Part shown: in pieces, positions 17,843 through 26,628 of the stretch
How positions within the stretch are numbered: the stretch's first letter is position 1
Layout: every line of letters begins with the position of its first letter
From: Isosphaeraceae bacterium EP7
GTDB lineage: Bacteria; Planctomycetota; Planctomycetia; Isosphaerales; Isosphaeraceae
Assembly: GCA_038400315.1 (NCBI GenBank)
Contig: CP151667.1
Span: 2,243,174 to 2,307,173, forward strand
Direction: 5' to 3'
DNA: 64,000 nucleotides
Translations under genes and position numbers: made by a program
Notes under the pieces: generated by a model
Database searches by the model: none
Told to the model about the DNA's origin: nothing
What the model saw: the letters and a program-made list of their open reading frames with translations, nothing else

Positions 17843-20200
17843 TTATTTCACCGGCTCGGCCGCTTTGGGATCGGGGCCGGGGTCCTGACGGTAGACGAGG
17901 ACCCGATCATGGACGATGAGGACCAGGTCTTTCAGGCCGTCGCCGTCGACGTCGCCGATGCCCAGGTCTCGGGGCTCGACGAATCCCCCACCGTCGCGGA
18001 AGCTCTTGCGGTCGAAGACCTTGAAGGAGATCGCCCGCTGGAGGTCGCCGGGCTTGGCGTAGGTCACGATCTCGACGAAGTGCTCGGCCACGTCAATCAG
18101 GACGATGTCAACCTTGCCGTCATTGTTCAGGTCCCCGGCGGCCAGGTCGCCCAGGCGTGCGTCTTCGCGGTTCGACTCGTAGCTGGCCAGGGTCTTCAGG
18201 CGTAGGCCCTTGCTGCCGGTCACCACGACGCCGAAGCGGTCGGTGCCTGAGAGGAGGAGGTCGTTCTTGCCGTCGCCGTTGAAGTCGGCCACGTGGACTC
18301 CCTGGAAGTCGATCGGGCCGACGGAGAGGGTGCCTGAGGGGCGGTAGACCCCGTCGCGGGCCTCCAGGAAGATCAGGGACTTGGAGGCCCGGTCGAGCAG
18401 GACAATTTCCTGTTTGCCGTCGCCGTCGATATCGAGCGCCGCGGCCCCCTGGATCTGGGCCGATGCACGGCCGGCGTTGTACTGGTCCTTCACTTCCCAG
18501 CGGCCGTCCTTGTCCAGCTTCAGGTTGCGCGCGAACGCGTTCTGACTGACGAGCAGGCCGGGGCCATTCAGGTTCACCTGGGTCAGGCCGGCGGGGGTCA
18601 CGCCCGAGAGCGGGCCGAGACTGCCGGCCGGGGTGGGCTCGCTGCCTTCGTGGCCCAGCAGCAGGACGGGTGCGCCGAAGGCGTTGAAGATGAGGATATC
18701 GGCGTGGCCGTCGTCGTTGACGTCCAGGGTCTTCATCGCGGGCGGCAGGCCCGAGAGGCCCTTGATGGCCACGGAGTCGGCGGTGCCCCAGCGGTAGGGG
18801 ACGAACGTGCCCGACTTTTCTCGCTTCAGGGCACGCAGGCTGAACGCGTCGGTGCCGGTGCCGCCGCCGCGGGTGATGTACACGATCTCGGGGGTCTTGT
18901 CGCCGTCCAGGTCGGCCAGGTCGAGGGCGACGGGGTCGCCGCCGACGGTCGGGAGCGGTGCGGGGAAGCCCAGGCGATCCCCTTCGAAGGTGGCCCGGCC
19001 GATCTGCTTCTCGGTGTCGGAGAGGACGTAGACCTCGGCCTTCTTGTCGCCGTCCAGGTCGGCCAGCCTCACGGTCCGGCCGCCGACCAGGCCGGGGAAG
19101 GTCTGGGCCGAGCCCAGGCCGGCGGTCCCGCTCTGGCGATAGACGAGGAACTGGGCGTTGGCCGGGTCGGTCACGACCACGTCGGCCTTGCCGTCGCCGT
19201 CCAGGTCGCCCACGTCGGTGGTCCGGCCGCGAGCTGTTCCGGGGGGGAGGGGGTAGAAGATCAGGCGGCCGCGTTTGCCCGCCTCGTCCCCTTCGGCCTC
19301 GTCGAGGGTGAGCACCTTGACCCGGCCCGACTGGTTCTCGATGGAGAGCATCTCGACGCCCGGCTTATCGTCGATCTGCGCGAAGGCGTAGGCCCTCAGC
19401 ACCTCGGCGGCGAACCGCTGCTCGGGGCCGAGCTTCCCCTTCTCGCCCGAGAACCGGATGCGGACCGGGTCGTCGCCGGCTCCGTCCATCAGCACGAGGT
19501 CGTCGCCGCCGTCACCGTCGACATCCGCCGCCTTGATGAACCGGGGGCTCGACGCGGTGTGCGGTGTCCGTTCGGGCTCGGAGAGCTTCCCCTTGTCTTC
19601 CTGGTAGACGAAGACAACTTCGCTGGGGGTGAGAAGCGCGAGGTCGAGCTTGCCGTCGCGGTTCAGGTCGCCGACGGTCAGCGAGCCTCCCCCTTCGATC
19701 GCCTCGCCGGTGCTGACCCGTTTGGGAGAACCGAACTTGCCCGAGCCCTCGTTGGTCAGCACGGTCAGCTCGGCGGGCGTACCGTAATAGGCGATGTCGA
19801 GCTTGCCGTCGCCGTTAAAGTCGGCAAGCTGGAGGCTGACGACCTCCTTGTTCACCGGCAGGCTGACCAGCCTCATCCGGCGGTCGTAGGCGATGTCGTT
19901 CGAGTCGCCCTTGACCCTGGCGTCGTCGCCGGCCGGCCCCTTGCTGCTCAGGAGCAGGTCGATGCGCGAACGGCCGTTGTTGACGATGAGGATGTCGTCG
20001 ACCTTGTCGCCGTCGAGGTCGCGGACCAGCAGGTTGGCGATCCGGTTCTCGAGCTTGTAGACCTCGAGCGGCTGGAAGCCGAAATACTCGGCCAGGCTGG
20101 GCTCGTCGGCCCCGGCCGCCTTCTGGGCCCCGACCCCGGCCGTCAGCAACAGCCAGGTTGCCGCCGCCCAGATCCATCGCCGCCTCGTTGCGTGCTTCAC
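17843..20200 (-). CDS. secreted FG-GAP/VCBS repeat protein
   Basis: A 785-residue exported protein. The signal peptide (residues 1-30) is followed by about twelve calcium-loop repeats of the form D-x-[DN]-x-D-G-x-x-D, e.g. 'DLDGDKVDDI', 'DFNGDGKLDI', 'DLDGDGKADV', 'DVNDDGHADI', 'DLNNDGKVDI', 'DVDGDGLKDL'. They are spaced as in beta-propeller FG-GAP proteins such as integrin-like domains. It probably binds calcium at the cell surface. The start is GTG at 20200 with GAGGGAG just upstream; the frame is open further back but without signal-peptide features. A single long reading frame also runs antisense and is an artefact. Confidence 0.9.
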   Translation of the reverse strand: MKHATRRRWIWAAATWLLLTAGVGAQKAAGADEPSLAEYFGFQPLEVYKLENRIANLLVRDLDGDKVDDILIVNNGRSRIDLLLSSKGPAGDDARVKGDSNDIAYDRRMRLVSLPVNKEVVSLQLADFNGDGKLDIAYYGTPAELTVLTNEGSGKFGSPKRVSTGEAIEGGGSLTVGDLNRDGKLDLALLTPSEVVFVYQEDKGKLSEPERTPHTASSPRFIKAADVDGDGGDDLVLMDGAGDDPVRIRFSGEKGKLGPEQRFAAEVLRAYAFAQIDDKPGVEMLSIENQSGRVKVLTLDEAEGDEAGKRGRLIFYPLPPGTARGRTTDVGDLDGDGKADVVVTDPANAQFLVYRQSGTAGLGSAQTFPGLVGGRTVRLADLDGDKKAEVYVLSDTEKQIGRATFEGDRLGFPAPLPTVGGDPVALDLADLDGDKTPEIVYITRGGGTGTDAFSLRALKREKSGTFVPYRWGTADSVAIKGLSGLPPAMKTLDVNDDGHADILIFNAFGAPVLLLGHEGSEPTPAGSLGPLSGVTPAGLTQVNLNGPGLLVSQNAFARNLKLDKDGRWEVKDQYNAGRASAQIQGAAALDIDGDGKQEIVLLDRASKSLIFLEARDGVYRPSGTLSVGPIDFQGVHVADFNGDGKNDLLLSGTDRFGVVVTGSKGLRLKTLASYESNREDARLGDLAAGDLNNDGKVDIVLIDVAEHFVEIVTYAKPGDLQRAISFKVFDRKSFRDGGGFVEPRDLGIGDVDGDGLKDLVLIVHDRVLVYRQDPGPDPKAAEPVK

Positions 20201-20388
20201 GGCCGCTCCCTCGTCGCGTGTCGTCGGGCCCGCGCCCGCGTTCGTTCGGGCAAACCGCCCAGCGTAAAGTCCGCCGCACCCCGCGGCAAGCCCCGGCGCC
20301 CCGTCCGTCCATGTCCTAGGCTGCTTGCAGTCGGGCGCGAATCTCGAAGGGACCGACACCCTCCCTCGATCCAAGGAGCCAAGGCCCG

Positions 20389-21279
20389 ATGGACGAAGCC
20401 CGGCCGACCGACGCAAGGCGCAGATTGCTCAATGCCGCCAACCCGCGAGGCGGCTGGGGCGAACGAGCCGGCGTCCCCTCACGCGCCGAGCCCACCGCGC
20501 TCGCCTGCCTGGCCCTCGCCGGCGAGACCTCCGCCGAAGCCCCGCTCGCCCTCGCCGCCCGATGGCTTGCTGCGCGTCAAGGTCCCGACGGCGCGGTCAC
20601 CGCCGCCGAAGCACTCCCCGGGGTCGCCTGGGCCACCCCGCACGCATTGCTGGCCTGGCGGTCGCTGGGCGTGGACCGCGAGGCGCAGAAACGGGCCGCT
20701 CGCTGCCTTCTGGCGCGATCGGGAGCGGTTTCCGAGGCTGACGCCGTGGTCGGCCACGACCAGTCGCTAATCGGCTGGTCCTGGGTCGAGGGCACCCATT
20801 CCTGGGTCGAGCCGACCGCCTGGGCCATCCTGGCGTTGGCCTCGACCGGCGATCGCGGACATCCTCGGGTGGAGCAGGGCTTGGCCTTGATCCTGGATCG
20901 GTCGATCCCCACGGGCGGCTGGAATTACGGCAACCGGACCGTCTTCGGCCGGGCACTGCGGCCCCATCCCGGCCCCACCGGCCTGGCCCTGCTGGCCCTG
21001 GCCCACCTGGGCGGGCCGACTCCCCCGGCTGTCACCAAGGCCATCTGCTACCTGAAGGACGTGTTGCCCGCGACCCGCGCCGGCGGCTCGCTCGCCTGGG
21101 GCGTCATGGGCCTGAAGGCCTGGGGCGCCGCGCCACCCGAGTCCCCGCGATGGCTGGCGACGGCGCTCGATGATTCCGACCATCCGGACCAAGTCTCCAG
21201 GAAGGCCGCGCTGTTGCTGGCCTCGGCCCAAGACCCGCTCGCCCGCTTCGGCCTCAAGGCCGGGAACGCCCCACGATGA
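20389..21279 (+). CDS. prenyltransferase/squalene-oxidase repeat (terpene-cyclase-like) protein
   Basis: A 296-residue cytoplasmic protein built of alpha-alpha hairpins, with repeats such as 'EPTALACLALAG', 'WLAARQGPDGAV', 'EPTAWAILALASTG' and 'GPTGLALLALAHLG'. These are the QW-like repeats of the terpenoid cyclase/protein prenyltransferase alpha-toroid. It lacks the DxDD motif of squalene-hopene cyclase and is half the length, so it is a toroid protein of unknown activity. Its stop overlaps the DUF362 start as ATGA, so the two are co-translated and probably act together. Confidence 0.78.
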   Translation: MDEARPTDARRRLLNAANPRGGWGERAGVPSRAEPTALACLALAGETSAEAPLALAARWLAARQGPDGAVTAAEALPGVAWATPHALLAWRSLGVDREAQKRAARCLLARSGAVSEADAVVGHDQSLIGWSWVEGTHSWVEPTAWAILALASTGDRGHPRVEQGLALILDRSIPTGGWNYGNRTVFGRALRPHPGPTGLALLALAHLGGPTPPAVTKAICYLKDVLPATRAGGSLAWGVMGLKAWGAAPPESPRWLATALDDSDHPDQVSRKAALLLASAQDPLARFGLKAGNAPR

Positions 21280-22271
21280 CACCCATCTCCCCCTCCCGGA
21301 GACGCTTCCTGGCCGTCGCCGGCATCGCCACCACTTCCGCGATGTCCGCCCAGGCATGGGCCGGCCGCAATGAGAGGGGTTGGCGGTCCGACGTCTTCAT
21401 CGCCCGCGCCGGCTCGTATTCGGTCGACCTCCGTCAGCCGATCATCGAGGGGCTGGAAGCCCTGGGCATCGTGCACGAGGTGGTTCGCGGCAAGACGGTC
21501 CTGCTCAAGCCCAACCTCGTCGAGCCCGCGGCGAAGGCCCCTCACATCAACACCCACCCCACCGTTGTTCTGGCCGCCGCCGAGGCCTTCCGCTGCCTGG
21601 GTGCCGCGAGCGTCCTGATCGCCGAAGGGCAGGGGCACGTCCGCGACACCGAGCTGGTGCTCGACGAATCAGGCCTGGGCGCCGAACTGCGGCGCGAAGG
21701 GCTCCCCTTCGTCGACCTCAATCACGACGAGGTCGACGAGGTCCCCAACGCCCTGCGCCTGACCGGGCTGAAGACGCTCTGGCTGCCGCGAGCGGTGCGG
21801 ACGGCCGACATCGTGGTCTCGATGCCCAAGATGAAGACGCACCACTGGGCGGGCGCCACCCTGTCGATGAAGAACCTCTTCGGCATCATGCCGGGGGTCT
21901 GCTACGGCTGGCCCAAGAACGTGCTGCACCGGGAGGGAATCCCGCAGTCGATCCTCGACATCAACGCCACCGCCCGGCCTCACCTGGCGATCGTCGACGG
22001 CATCGTCGGCATGGAAGGCGACGGCCCGATCATGGGGACGCCCATCGACTCGGGCCTGCTCGTCATGGGCACCAATCTGACGGCGGTCGACGCCACCGCG
22101 GCACGCCTGATGCGCCTCGACCCGAGCCGGATCGCCTACCTCGCCGGGGCCTCGGGACGGCTGGGGCCGATCGCCGAGTCCCACATCGGCCAGCGCGGCG
22201 AATCGATCGCCTCGCTGGCCCAGACTTATGCGTTGCTCGACCATCCGAGCCTCGCCGGGCTGCGGGCGTGA
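21276..22271 (+). CDS. Tat-exported DUF362 protein
   Basis: A 331-residue protein with a twin-arginine-type leader ('SRRRFLAVAGIATTSAMSAQA', residues 6-26) and a DUF362 domain. Conserved blocks visible are 'TVLLKPNLVEP', 'HINTHPTVVLAAAEAFR', 'MPKMKTHHWAGATLSMKNLFG' and 'AIVDGIVGMEGDGPIMG'. DUF362 proteins are sometimes linked to Fe-S or flavin proteins; no Cys cluster is seen here. It is translationally coupled to the toroid gene and convergent with the PHP gene, with a 2-bp gap. Confidence 0.88.
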   Translation: MTPISPSRRRFLAVAGIATTSAMSAQAWAGRNERGWRSDVFIARAGSYSVDLRQPIIEGLEALGIVHEVVRGKTVLLKPNLVEPAAKAPHINTHPTVVLAAAEAFRCLGAASVLIAEGQGHVRDTELVLDESGLGAELRREGLPFVDLNHDEVDEVPNALRLTGLKTLWLPRAVRTADIVVSMPKMKTHHWAGATLSMKNLFGIMPGVCYGWPKNVLHREGIPQSILDINATARPHLAIVDGIVGMEGDGPIMGTPIDSGLLVMGTNLTAVDATAARLMRLDPSRIAYLAGASGRLGPIAESHIGQRGESIASLAQTYALLDHPSLAGLRA

Positions 22272-22273
22272 GG

Positions 22274-23644
22274 TCACTTCGGCGAGGTCGGGGCCACCCC
22301 GGGTGCGCCGCCTGCGGCCGCGCCGGCCAGCCAGGCCTGCCAGCCCACCGGCTGCGTCCAGGCCTGCGCCTTCTGGTCGGGGTAGGACGGATTCTCGGGC
22401 GGCTTGTCGGACGTCACCACCGCCCTGACATAAAGCTCGTCGCCGGTCAGCTTGTACGTCGCATTGGTCCCCGCGACCGACGCCAGCACCCTGCCCACGT
22501 CTTCGCTGTACCGCTGGGTCACCGCCAAGGGCTTGCCGTCGGGCCCCTCCACAGGCTTGCGGGCGGGGTCCCAGCCGGTCTTCGTCCCCACGAACTGAAT
22601 GGTGTAACTGGCGTCGCCCTGCGGCAGAACCTCGACCGTCAGGGTCTTGGCCGACTCGTCGTGCGTCACCTCTTTCAAGGTCACGCCGCTGGACGCGTAG
22701 AAATCCCCCTTCACGATCGACGAGATCAGCGACTCGGGCGTCAGGAACCTCGCCCGGACGTTGATCCAGCCCCGGCCGGGGTACGAGCCCCCCGCGCCGA
22801 AGTAGTGGTGCGAGTCGTCGGTGGCCAGTCCGCTCAGCGGGGCGACCTTCATCTCGCCGATGCGCAAGGTGTTGATGATATCCCACATCCGGTCGACGCT
22901 CGCATGCGTGGCGTCCCCCTGCTGGTGCACGCCCGGGTGGCCGTTGTAGACCTCGAAGAACCGCTCCTTCGTCACCATCGCCAGCTCCTCGGCGGTGATG
23001 GCGTAGCCGAAGTTCGGGTGGTTCAGGTGCCCCAGGATCGGCCTACCCAGCCGCTTGGCCTGCTCCTCGATCGCCTCGAGGTTGTTGGTCATCACCTCGA
23101 CGACGCTCTTGCCCCCCTTGGGCTCGATCAGCTCGGCCAGGTTGGTCGCGTTCATGTGGATCGGCTTCTCACCGAACCGGTCGGTGATCTCCTCCCCCTG
23201 GATCAGGAGGAATTTGCCCGGCTGCTCAAAGAGCGACCGGAATTCGTTCAGCGGCTTCAGCCTGACCTGGGTGACATCGCCCAGCTCCCTCGTCTGCACC
23301 CAGTCCTCGCCGAACCGGGTCTTGTACAGCGCCACCGCATCGCGCCCGGCGAGCTTGTTTGCCTTGGCCACGTCGACCCATTTCCGACCCTGTCCCAGCG
23401 TGTTGTGGTCGGAGAGCGCCAGGAACTGGTATCCGCGGCGGGCATACCAGTCGACGATCATCTCGGGGTAGTCGTTGCCGTCGCTCCAGAGCGAATGGGT
23501 GTGCAGGTTCCCCTTGAACCACCGAGGGCCGCCCCCCAGCGCCGAGGCCAGCGGGTCGTCGGCCCCCTGCGCCTGGGCGTCCGGAATCCAGGCGCCCAGC
23601 AGGGCCGCAAGCGCGATCGACGGGGCAATCCAGGAGCGGGGCAT
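22274..23644 (-). CDS. secreted PHP-type metal-dependent phosphoesterase-like protein
   Basis: A 456-residue exported protein (signal peptide 1-25, ending 'AQA'). The PHP domain starts at 'GNLHTHSLWSDG' (His48, His50 and the Asp are metal ligands), followed by 'FLALSDHNTLG', 'ILGHLNHPNFG' and 'LATDDSHHYFG', which supply the remaining His/Asp ligands. A C-terminal beta domain of about 130 residues follows, including 'TIQFVGTKTG'. PHP domains hydrolyse phosphoesters with three metals; the export and extra domain suggest an extracellular substrate. Start ATG at 23644. Confidence 0.85.
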   Translation of the reverse strand: MPRSWIAPSIALAALLGAWIPDAQAQGADDPLASALGGGPRWFKGNLHTHSLWSDGNDYPEMIVDWYARRGYQFLALSDHNTLGQGRKWVDVAKANKLAGRDAVALYKTRFGEDWVQTRELGDVTQVRLKPLNEFRSLFEQPGKFLLIQGEEITDRFGEKPIHMNATNLAELIEPKGGKSVVEVMTNNLEAIEEQAKRLGRPILGHLNHPNFGYAITAEELAMVTKERFFEVYNGHPGVHQQGDATHASVDRMWDIINTLRIGEMKVAPLSGLATDDSHHYFGAGGSYPGRGWINVRARFLTPESLISSIVKGDFYASSGVTLKEVTHDESAKTLTVEVLPQGDASYTIQFVGTKTGWDPARKPVEGPDGKPLAVTQRYSEDVGRVLASVAGTNATYKLTGDELYVRAVVTSDKPPENPSYPDQKAQAWTQPVGWQAWLAGAAAGGAPGVAPTSPK

Positions 23645-23915
23645 GATGGTCTGGTTCCTCGCCGCGTGGCGTCGAGATACGCCCGCGCCGCCCGTTCAAT
23701 CGGGGCCGGGCGCGGCGCCCGCGGGCCCGCCAGGCTACACGCGCCTCCCCTCGAAGTCAGCCCCCAAGGCCCCCTCTCCCCTCGACGCGCCGGTTTCTTT
23801 GCTTAAGAATGAATGAAGAGGAGAGCCGGCCCCGTCGTGCGAGGCCGGCCGGCCCATTCCCTCGCACCCCACCGGCCCCGCGTCCAACCGAAGGGACTCC
23901 CACGGAGGTCACCCC

Positions 23916-24791
23916 ATGCTCATCCGATCCTCGGCGGCATGTCTCGGGATCTGCCTGGTCCTGGCATCCGCCTCGGCCCCCGCCATCGAAGATGCCAGGG
24001 CGAAGCCCAAAGCGACCGCCGCCGACCCGGTGCCGGCCGACTCGGAGAAGCCCGCCGCCAAGCCCGAGCTCGACGCCGAGGGCGCCACCAAGTCCAAGGC
24101 GAAGCCCAAGGGCAGGCCGAAGACCGAGGTCGCCACCTTCGGCGCCGGCTGCTTCTGGTCCACCGAGGCCGTCTTCGAACGCCTCCCGGGCGTCCTCTCC
24201 GTGGATTCGGGCTTCAGCGGCGGACAGGTCCCCAACCCGTCCTACGAGCTCGTCTGCTCAGGGACTACCGGCCATGCCGAGGTCGTCAACGTCCGGTTCG
24301 ACCCCGACGTCACCACCTACGACGCCCTGCTCAACGCCTTCTGGACATCGCACGACCCCACCACGCCCAACCGGCAGGGCGACGACTTCGGCACGCAGTA
24401 CCGCTCGGCCATCTTCTATCACAGCGAGGCCCAGAAGAAGGCCGCTCTGAAGTCCTACCGCGAGCTCACCACCCGCAACGCCTTTCGCGGGCCCATCGTC
24501 ACCGAGCTGCTCCCCTTCGGCGGCTTCTACCCGGCCGAGCCCTATCATCAGGACTATTTCCGCACCAATCGCGGCTCCGACTACAGCCTGATCTACATCA
24601 TCCCCAAGCTCCGCAAGCTCCACCTTCTGGACACCAAGCCCAGGTCGGCCGCCCACGCCCCGGCCCGACGTCCGCTTGACCGCGCACGCACAATCGGGGC
24701 ACAGTCGACGGAGACTCAGGACACCGCCAAGGACCAGGGGGACGCGCCGGCCACCTCGGGGACGACCTCCCCGCCGGCGCCCGGCCGCTGA
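23916..24791 (+). CDS. msrA: exported peptide-methionine (S)-S-oxide reductase
   Basis: A 291-residue protein. Residues 1-24 form a signal peptide, 25-70 are a Lys/Ala/Pro/Asp-rich linker, and the MsrA domain follows: active-site 'FGAGCFWSTEAVF', 'VDSGFSGG', 'TGHAEVVNVRFDP', 'SHDPTTPNRQGDDFGTQYRS' and 'EPYHQDYF' are all intact. MsrA reduces S-methionine sulfoxide in oxidised proteins; here it would act outside the cytoplasm. A C-terminal extension of about 65 residues, low in complexity, has no known role. No MsrB is next to it. A receiver-like gene follows after 31 bp. Confidence 0.93.
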   Translation: MLIRSSAACLGICLVLASASAPAIEDARAKPKATAADPVPADSEKPAAKPELDAEGATKSKAKPKGRPKTEVATFGAGCFWSTEAVFERLPGVLSVDSGFSGGQVPNPSYELVCSGTTGHAEVVNVRFDPDVTTYDALLNAFWTSHDPTTPNRQGDDFGTQYRSAIFYHSEAQKKAALKSYRELTTRNAFRGPIVTELLPFGGFYPAEPYHQDYFRTNRGSDYSLIYIIPKLRKLHLLDTKPRSAAHAPARRPLDRARTIGAQSTETQDTAKDQGDAPATSGTTSPPAPGR

Positions 24792-24822
24792 CCCCATCCG
24801 CATCCGCCCAGGAACTCTCCCC

Positions 24823-25212
24823 ATGGCAGGCGCCCGCATCCTCAGCGTCGGACAGTGCAGCTACGATCACGGCAAGATCCGCGGCGCGCTCAACCGCTCC
24901 TTCGAGGCCGAGACCGTCGCCGCGGCCACCGCCGCCGACGCCTTCCGCGCCATGGCACGCGACCACTTCGACCTCGTCCTGGTCAACCGAGTCGGCGACT
25001 CCGACGGCGAGCCCGGTGTCGACCTCATCCGGGCCCTGAAGGCCGACCCCGTCAACGGCGCCGTCCCCGTCATGCTCGTCAGCAACTACGCCACGGCCCA
25101 GGAAGAGGCCGTCGCCGCCGGCGCCCTCCGCGGATTCGGCAAGGGCGATCTGGGCACCCCCGTCGCCGACGACCCCATCCGAGCCGCACTCACTCCGGCG
25201 GCCAAGGCCTGA
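24823..25212 (+). CDS. stand-alone pseudo-receiver domain protein
   Basis: A 129-residue single CheY-like domain. The fold is suggested by 'FDLVLVNRVGDSDGEPGVDLIRALK', 'VPVMLVSNYATAQEEAVAAGALRGFGK' and the final helix. The phospho-acceptor position holds Asn55 rather than Asp, and the N-terminal acidic pair is missing ('LSVGQCS'), although the conserved Lys before the last strand is present. It is thus unlikely to be phosphorylated in the usual way. The frame is open upstream into msrA, but ATG 24823 with AGGAAC at 24810-24815 is the natural start. A strong terminator follows. Confidence 0.8.
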   Translation: MAGARILSVGQCSYDHGKIRGALNRSFEAETVAAATAADAFRAMARDHFDLVLVNRVGDSDGEPGVDLIRALKADPVNGAVPVMLVSNYATAQEEAVAAGALRGFGKGDLGTPVADDPIRAALTPAAKA

Positions 25213-25239
25213 CGGGACCGGCAGCGATTGGCCAACCAT

Positions 25240-25278
25240 CGGCCTCGCCCGACGCCCTCGAAGCGTCGGGCGAGGCCG
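25240..25278. terminator. Rho-independent-like terminator between convergent genes
   Basis: A perfect 16-bp inverted repeat (arms 25240-25255 and 25263-25278) with a 7-nt loop, followed on the + strand by TTTCGTT. It lies between the receiver gene and the GH5 gene, which face each other, and can serve both directions. Confidence 0.85.
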
Positions 25279-25288
25279 TTTCGTTCCC

Positions 25289-26419
25289 TCACTTCCCGGC
25301 CGCCCCGGTCAGCCCCCGGATGTACGCCACTTCGCCGGCATCATAGGGCGTCCCGTCGCGGCGGAAGATGTCGTGGAACCAGACCGGCGGCTCGGCCCTG
25401 TAAGGGGTCTTCCACGAGTCCCAGGGGATCGTCGTCTGCGACTTGCCGTCGACGAACCCCCAGTTATACGCCCCCACCTTCTTCGACTTCAGGAACGCCA
25501 GGCAGGGGTCGAACCGGCTCCCCTCGGGCCGCGCCATGTACTCGGTGCAGAGCACGGGCCGGCCGTACGCCTCGACGCTCTCCAGCCGAGCCTTCAGCTT
25601 GGGCAGCGGCGAATAGTCGTGGAAGCTCAGGACGTCCGACTCCTCGAGCTGGAATGTCTGGAGGGGTGTCAACTTGCCCCGCTGCCACTCGCCCACCCAG
25701 ACGCCCGACGTCAACGGCTGGGTCGGGTTCTCGTCGCGGGCCCAGGCATAGGCCTTCTTCAGGAGCATCAGGGCCAGCTCCGACTTGTTCGCCGGCTCGA
25801 ACTTCATGTAGCTCGAACCGTTGGTGTTATCCGGCTCGTTGCAGACGTCCCAGACTTGCACCCTCGGATCATCCTTGAACCGGCCGACCACGCCGCGGAC
25901 GTAGCCCTCAAGCTCGCCGTGCCGCTCCGGGTGGCTCAAGATCTCCACGCCCGGCCCCTGCACCCAGCCCGAGTTATGCACGCCGGGCTTGGGCGCACGC
26001 TGCGGCCCCGCCTTGGGGAAGGGATCCCAGACCGAGTCGAACAGGACCAGCATCACGCCGATCTTGTGCTTCGCCGCGATCGCCAGGAACCCGTCGACAC
26101 GCTTGAGGAACCCATCCGGGTCCTGCTTGTACGCCAGGTCGTGAAGGAAGACCCGCATCGAGTTGAAGCCCAGGCCATGCGCCAGGCCCAGCTCCCGGTC
26201 GATCGTCGCCGGGTCGAACGTCTCCGCCTGCCACATCTCGAGTTGGTTGATGGCCGTGCTGGGGATGTAGTTCGACCCCACCAGCCAGGGCGTCTTCTTG
26301 CCCCAGGCCTGCGCCTGCTCCTTGGTCCAGAGGTCGCGGGCCCCCCCTTCCACGGCCCAGCCCAGCAGCACCCCGGCGACGCACGCCATCAGGGCGATCG
26401 ATCTTCGGACGCGATTCAT
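25289..26419 (-). CDS. secreted glycoside hydrolase family 5-like enzyme
   Basis: A 376-residue protein with signal peptide (1-27). The TIM-barrel cellulase/mannanase features are 'GFNSMRVFLHDLAY', 'VQVWDVCNEPDN' with acid/base Glu195, 'VLSFHDYS' and 'PVLCTEYMAR' with nucleophile Glu293. This pattern is clan GH-A, close to GH5-type endo-1,4-beta-mannanase or cellulase. It would degrade plant or algal polysaccharides outside the cytoplasm. The ATG at 26419 is chosen because it begins the signal peptide; the upstream extension looks random. Confidence 0.85.
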   Translation of the reverse strand: MNRVRRSIALMACVAGVLLGWAVEGGARDLWTKEQAQAWGKKTPWLVGSNYIPSTAINQLEMWQAETFDPATIDRELGLAHGLGFNSMRVFLHDLAYKQDPDGFLKRVDGFLAIAAKHKIGVMLVLFDSVWDPFPKAGPQRAPKPGVHNSGWVQGPGVEILSHPERHGELEGYVRGVVGRFKDDPRVQVWDVCNEPDNTNGSSYMKFEPANKSELALMLLKKAYAWARDENPTQPLTSGVWVGEWQRGKLTPLQTFQLEESDVLSFHDYSPLPKLKARLESVEAYGRPVLCTEYMARPEGSRFDPCLAFLKSKKVGAYNWGFVDGKSQTTIPWDSWKTPYRAEPPVWFHDIFRRDGTPYDAGEVAYIRGLTGAAGK

Positions 26420-26554
26420 CGGAATTCCCACCCCGGTCCTGCGACCCTCCTTGCCCGACCGGCCCCCATCCCTGGACGGCCGACCCGGCGGGAAAGGCCG
26501 GGGCGTCCAGCCTACGCCAACCAAGGCGGCCGCTCCAGGCCGGCGAACGACGAA

Positions 26555-26589
26555 GGGCGACCCCGCGGACATCGTCCCCGGGGTCGCCC
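26555..26589 (-). terminator. hairpin terminator of the second DUF1559 gene
   Basis: A perfect 11-bp inverted repeat (26555-26565 and 26579-26589) with a 13-nt loop lies 40 bp past the stop codon of the DUF1559 gene at 26629, in the right place to end its transcript before the GH5 gene. Confidence 0.7.
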
Positions 26590-26628
26590 CTGTTGTCTCG
26601 TCGATCCTGGGTCGCGCAGAACGCTCGC

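Noticed and set aside
18650-20770. 706-codon open frame antisense to the FG-GAP gene
   Set aside because: It lies opposite a repeat protein whose Asp/Gly codons give long stop-free antisense frames; the translation is Gly/Val/Ala/Asp/Gln-rich and has no domain.
21380-23806. 808-codon open frame crossing DUF362 and PHP genes
   Set aside because: It spans two convergent real genes in another frame and antisense, with Arg/Pro/Gly-rich sequence.
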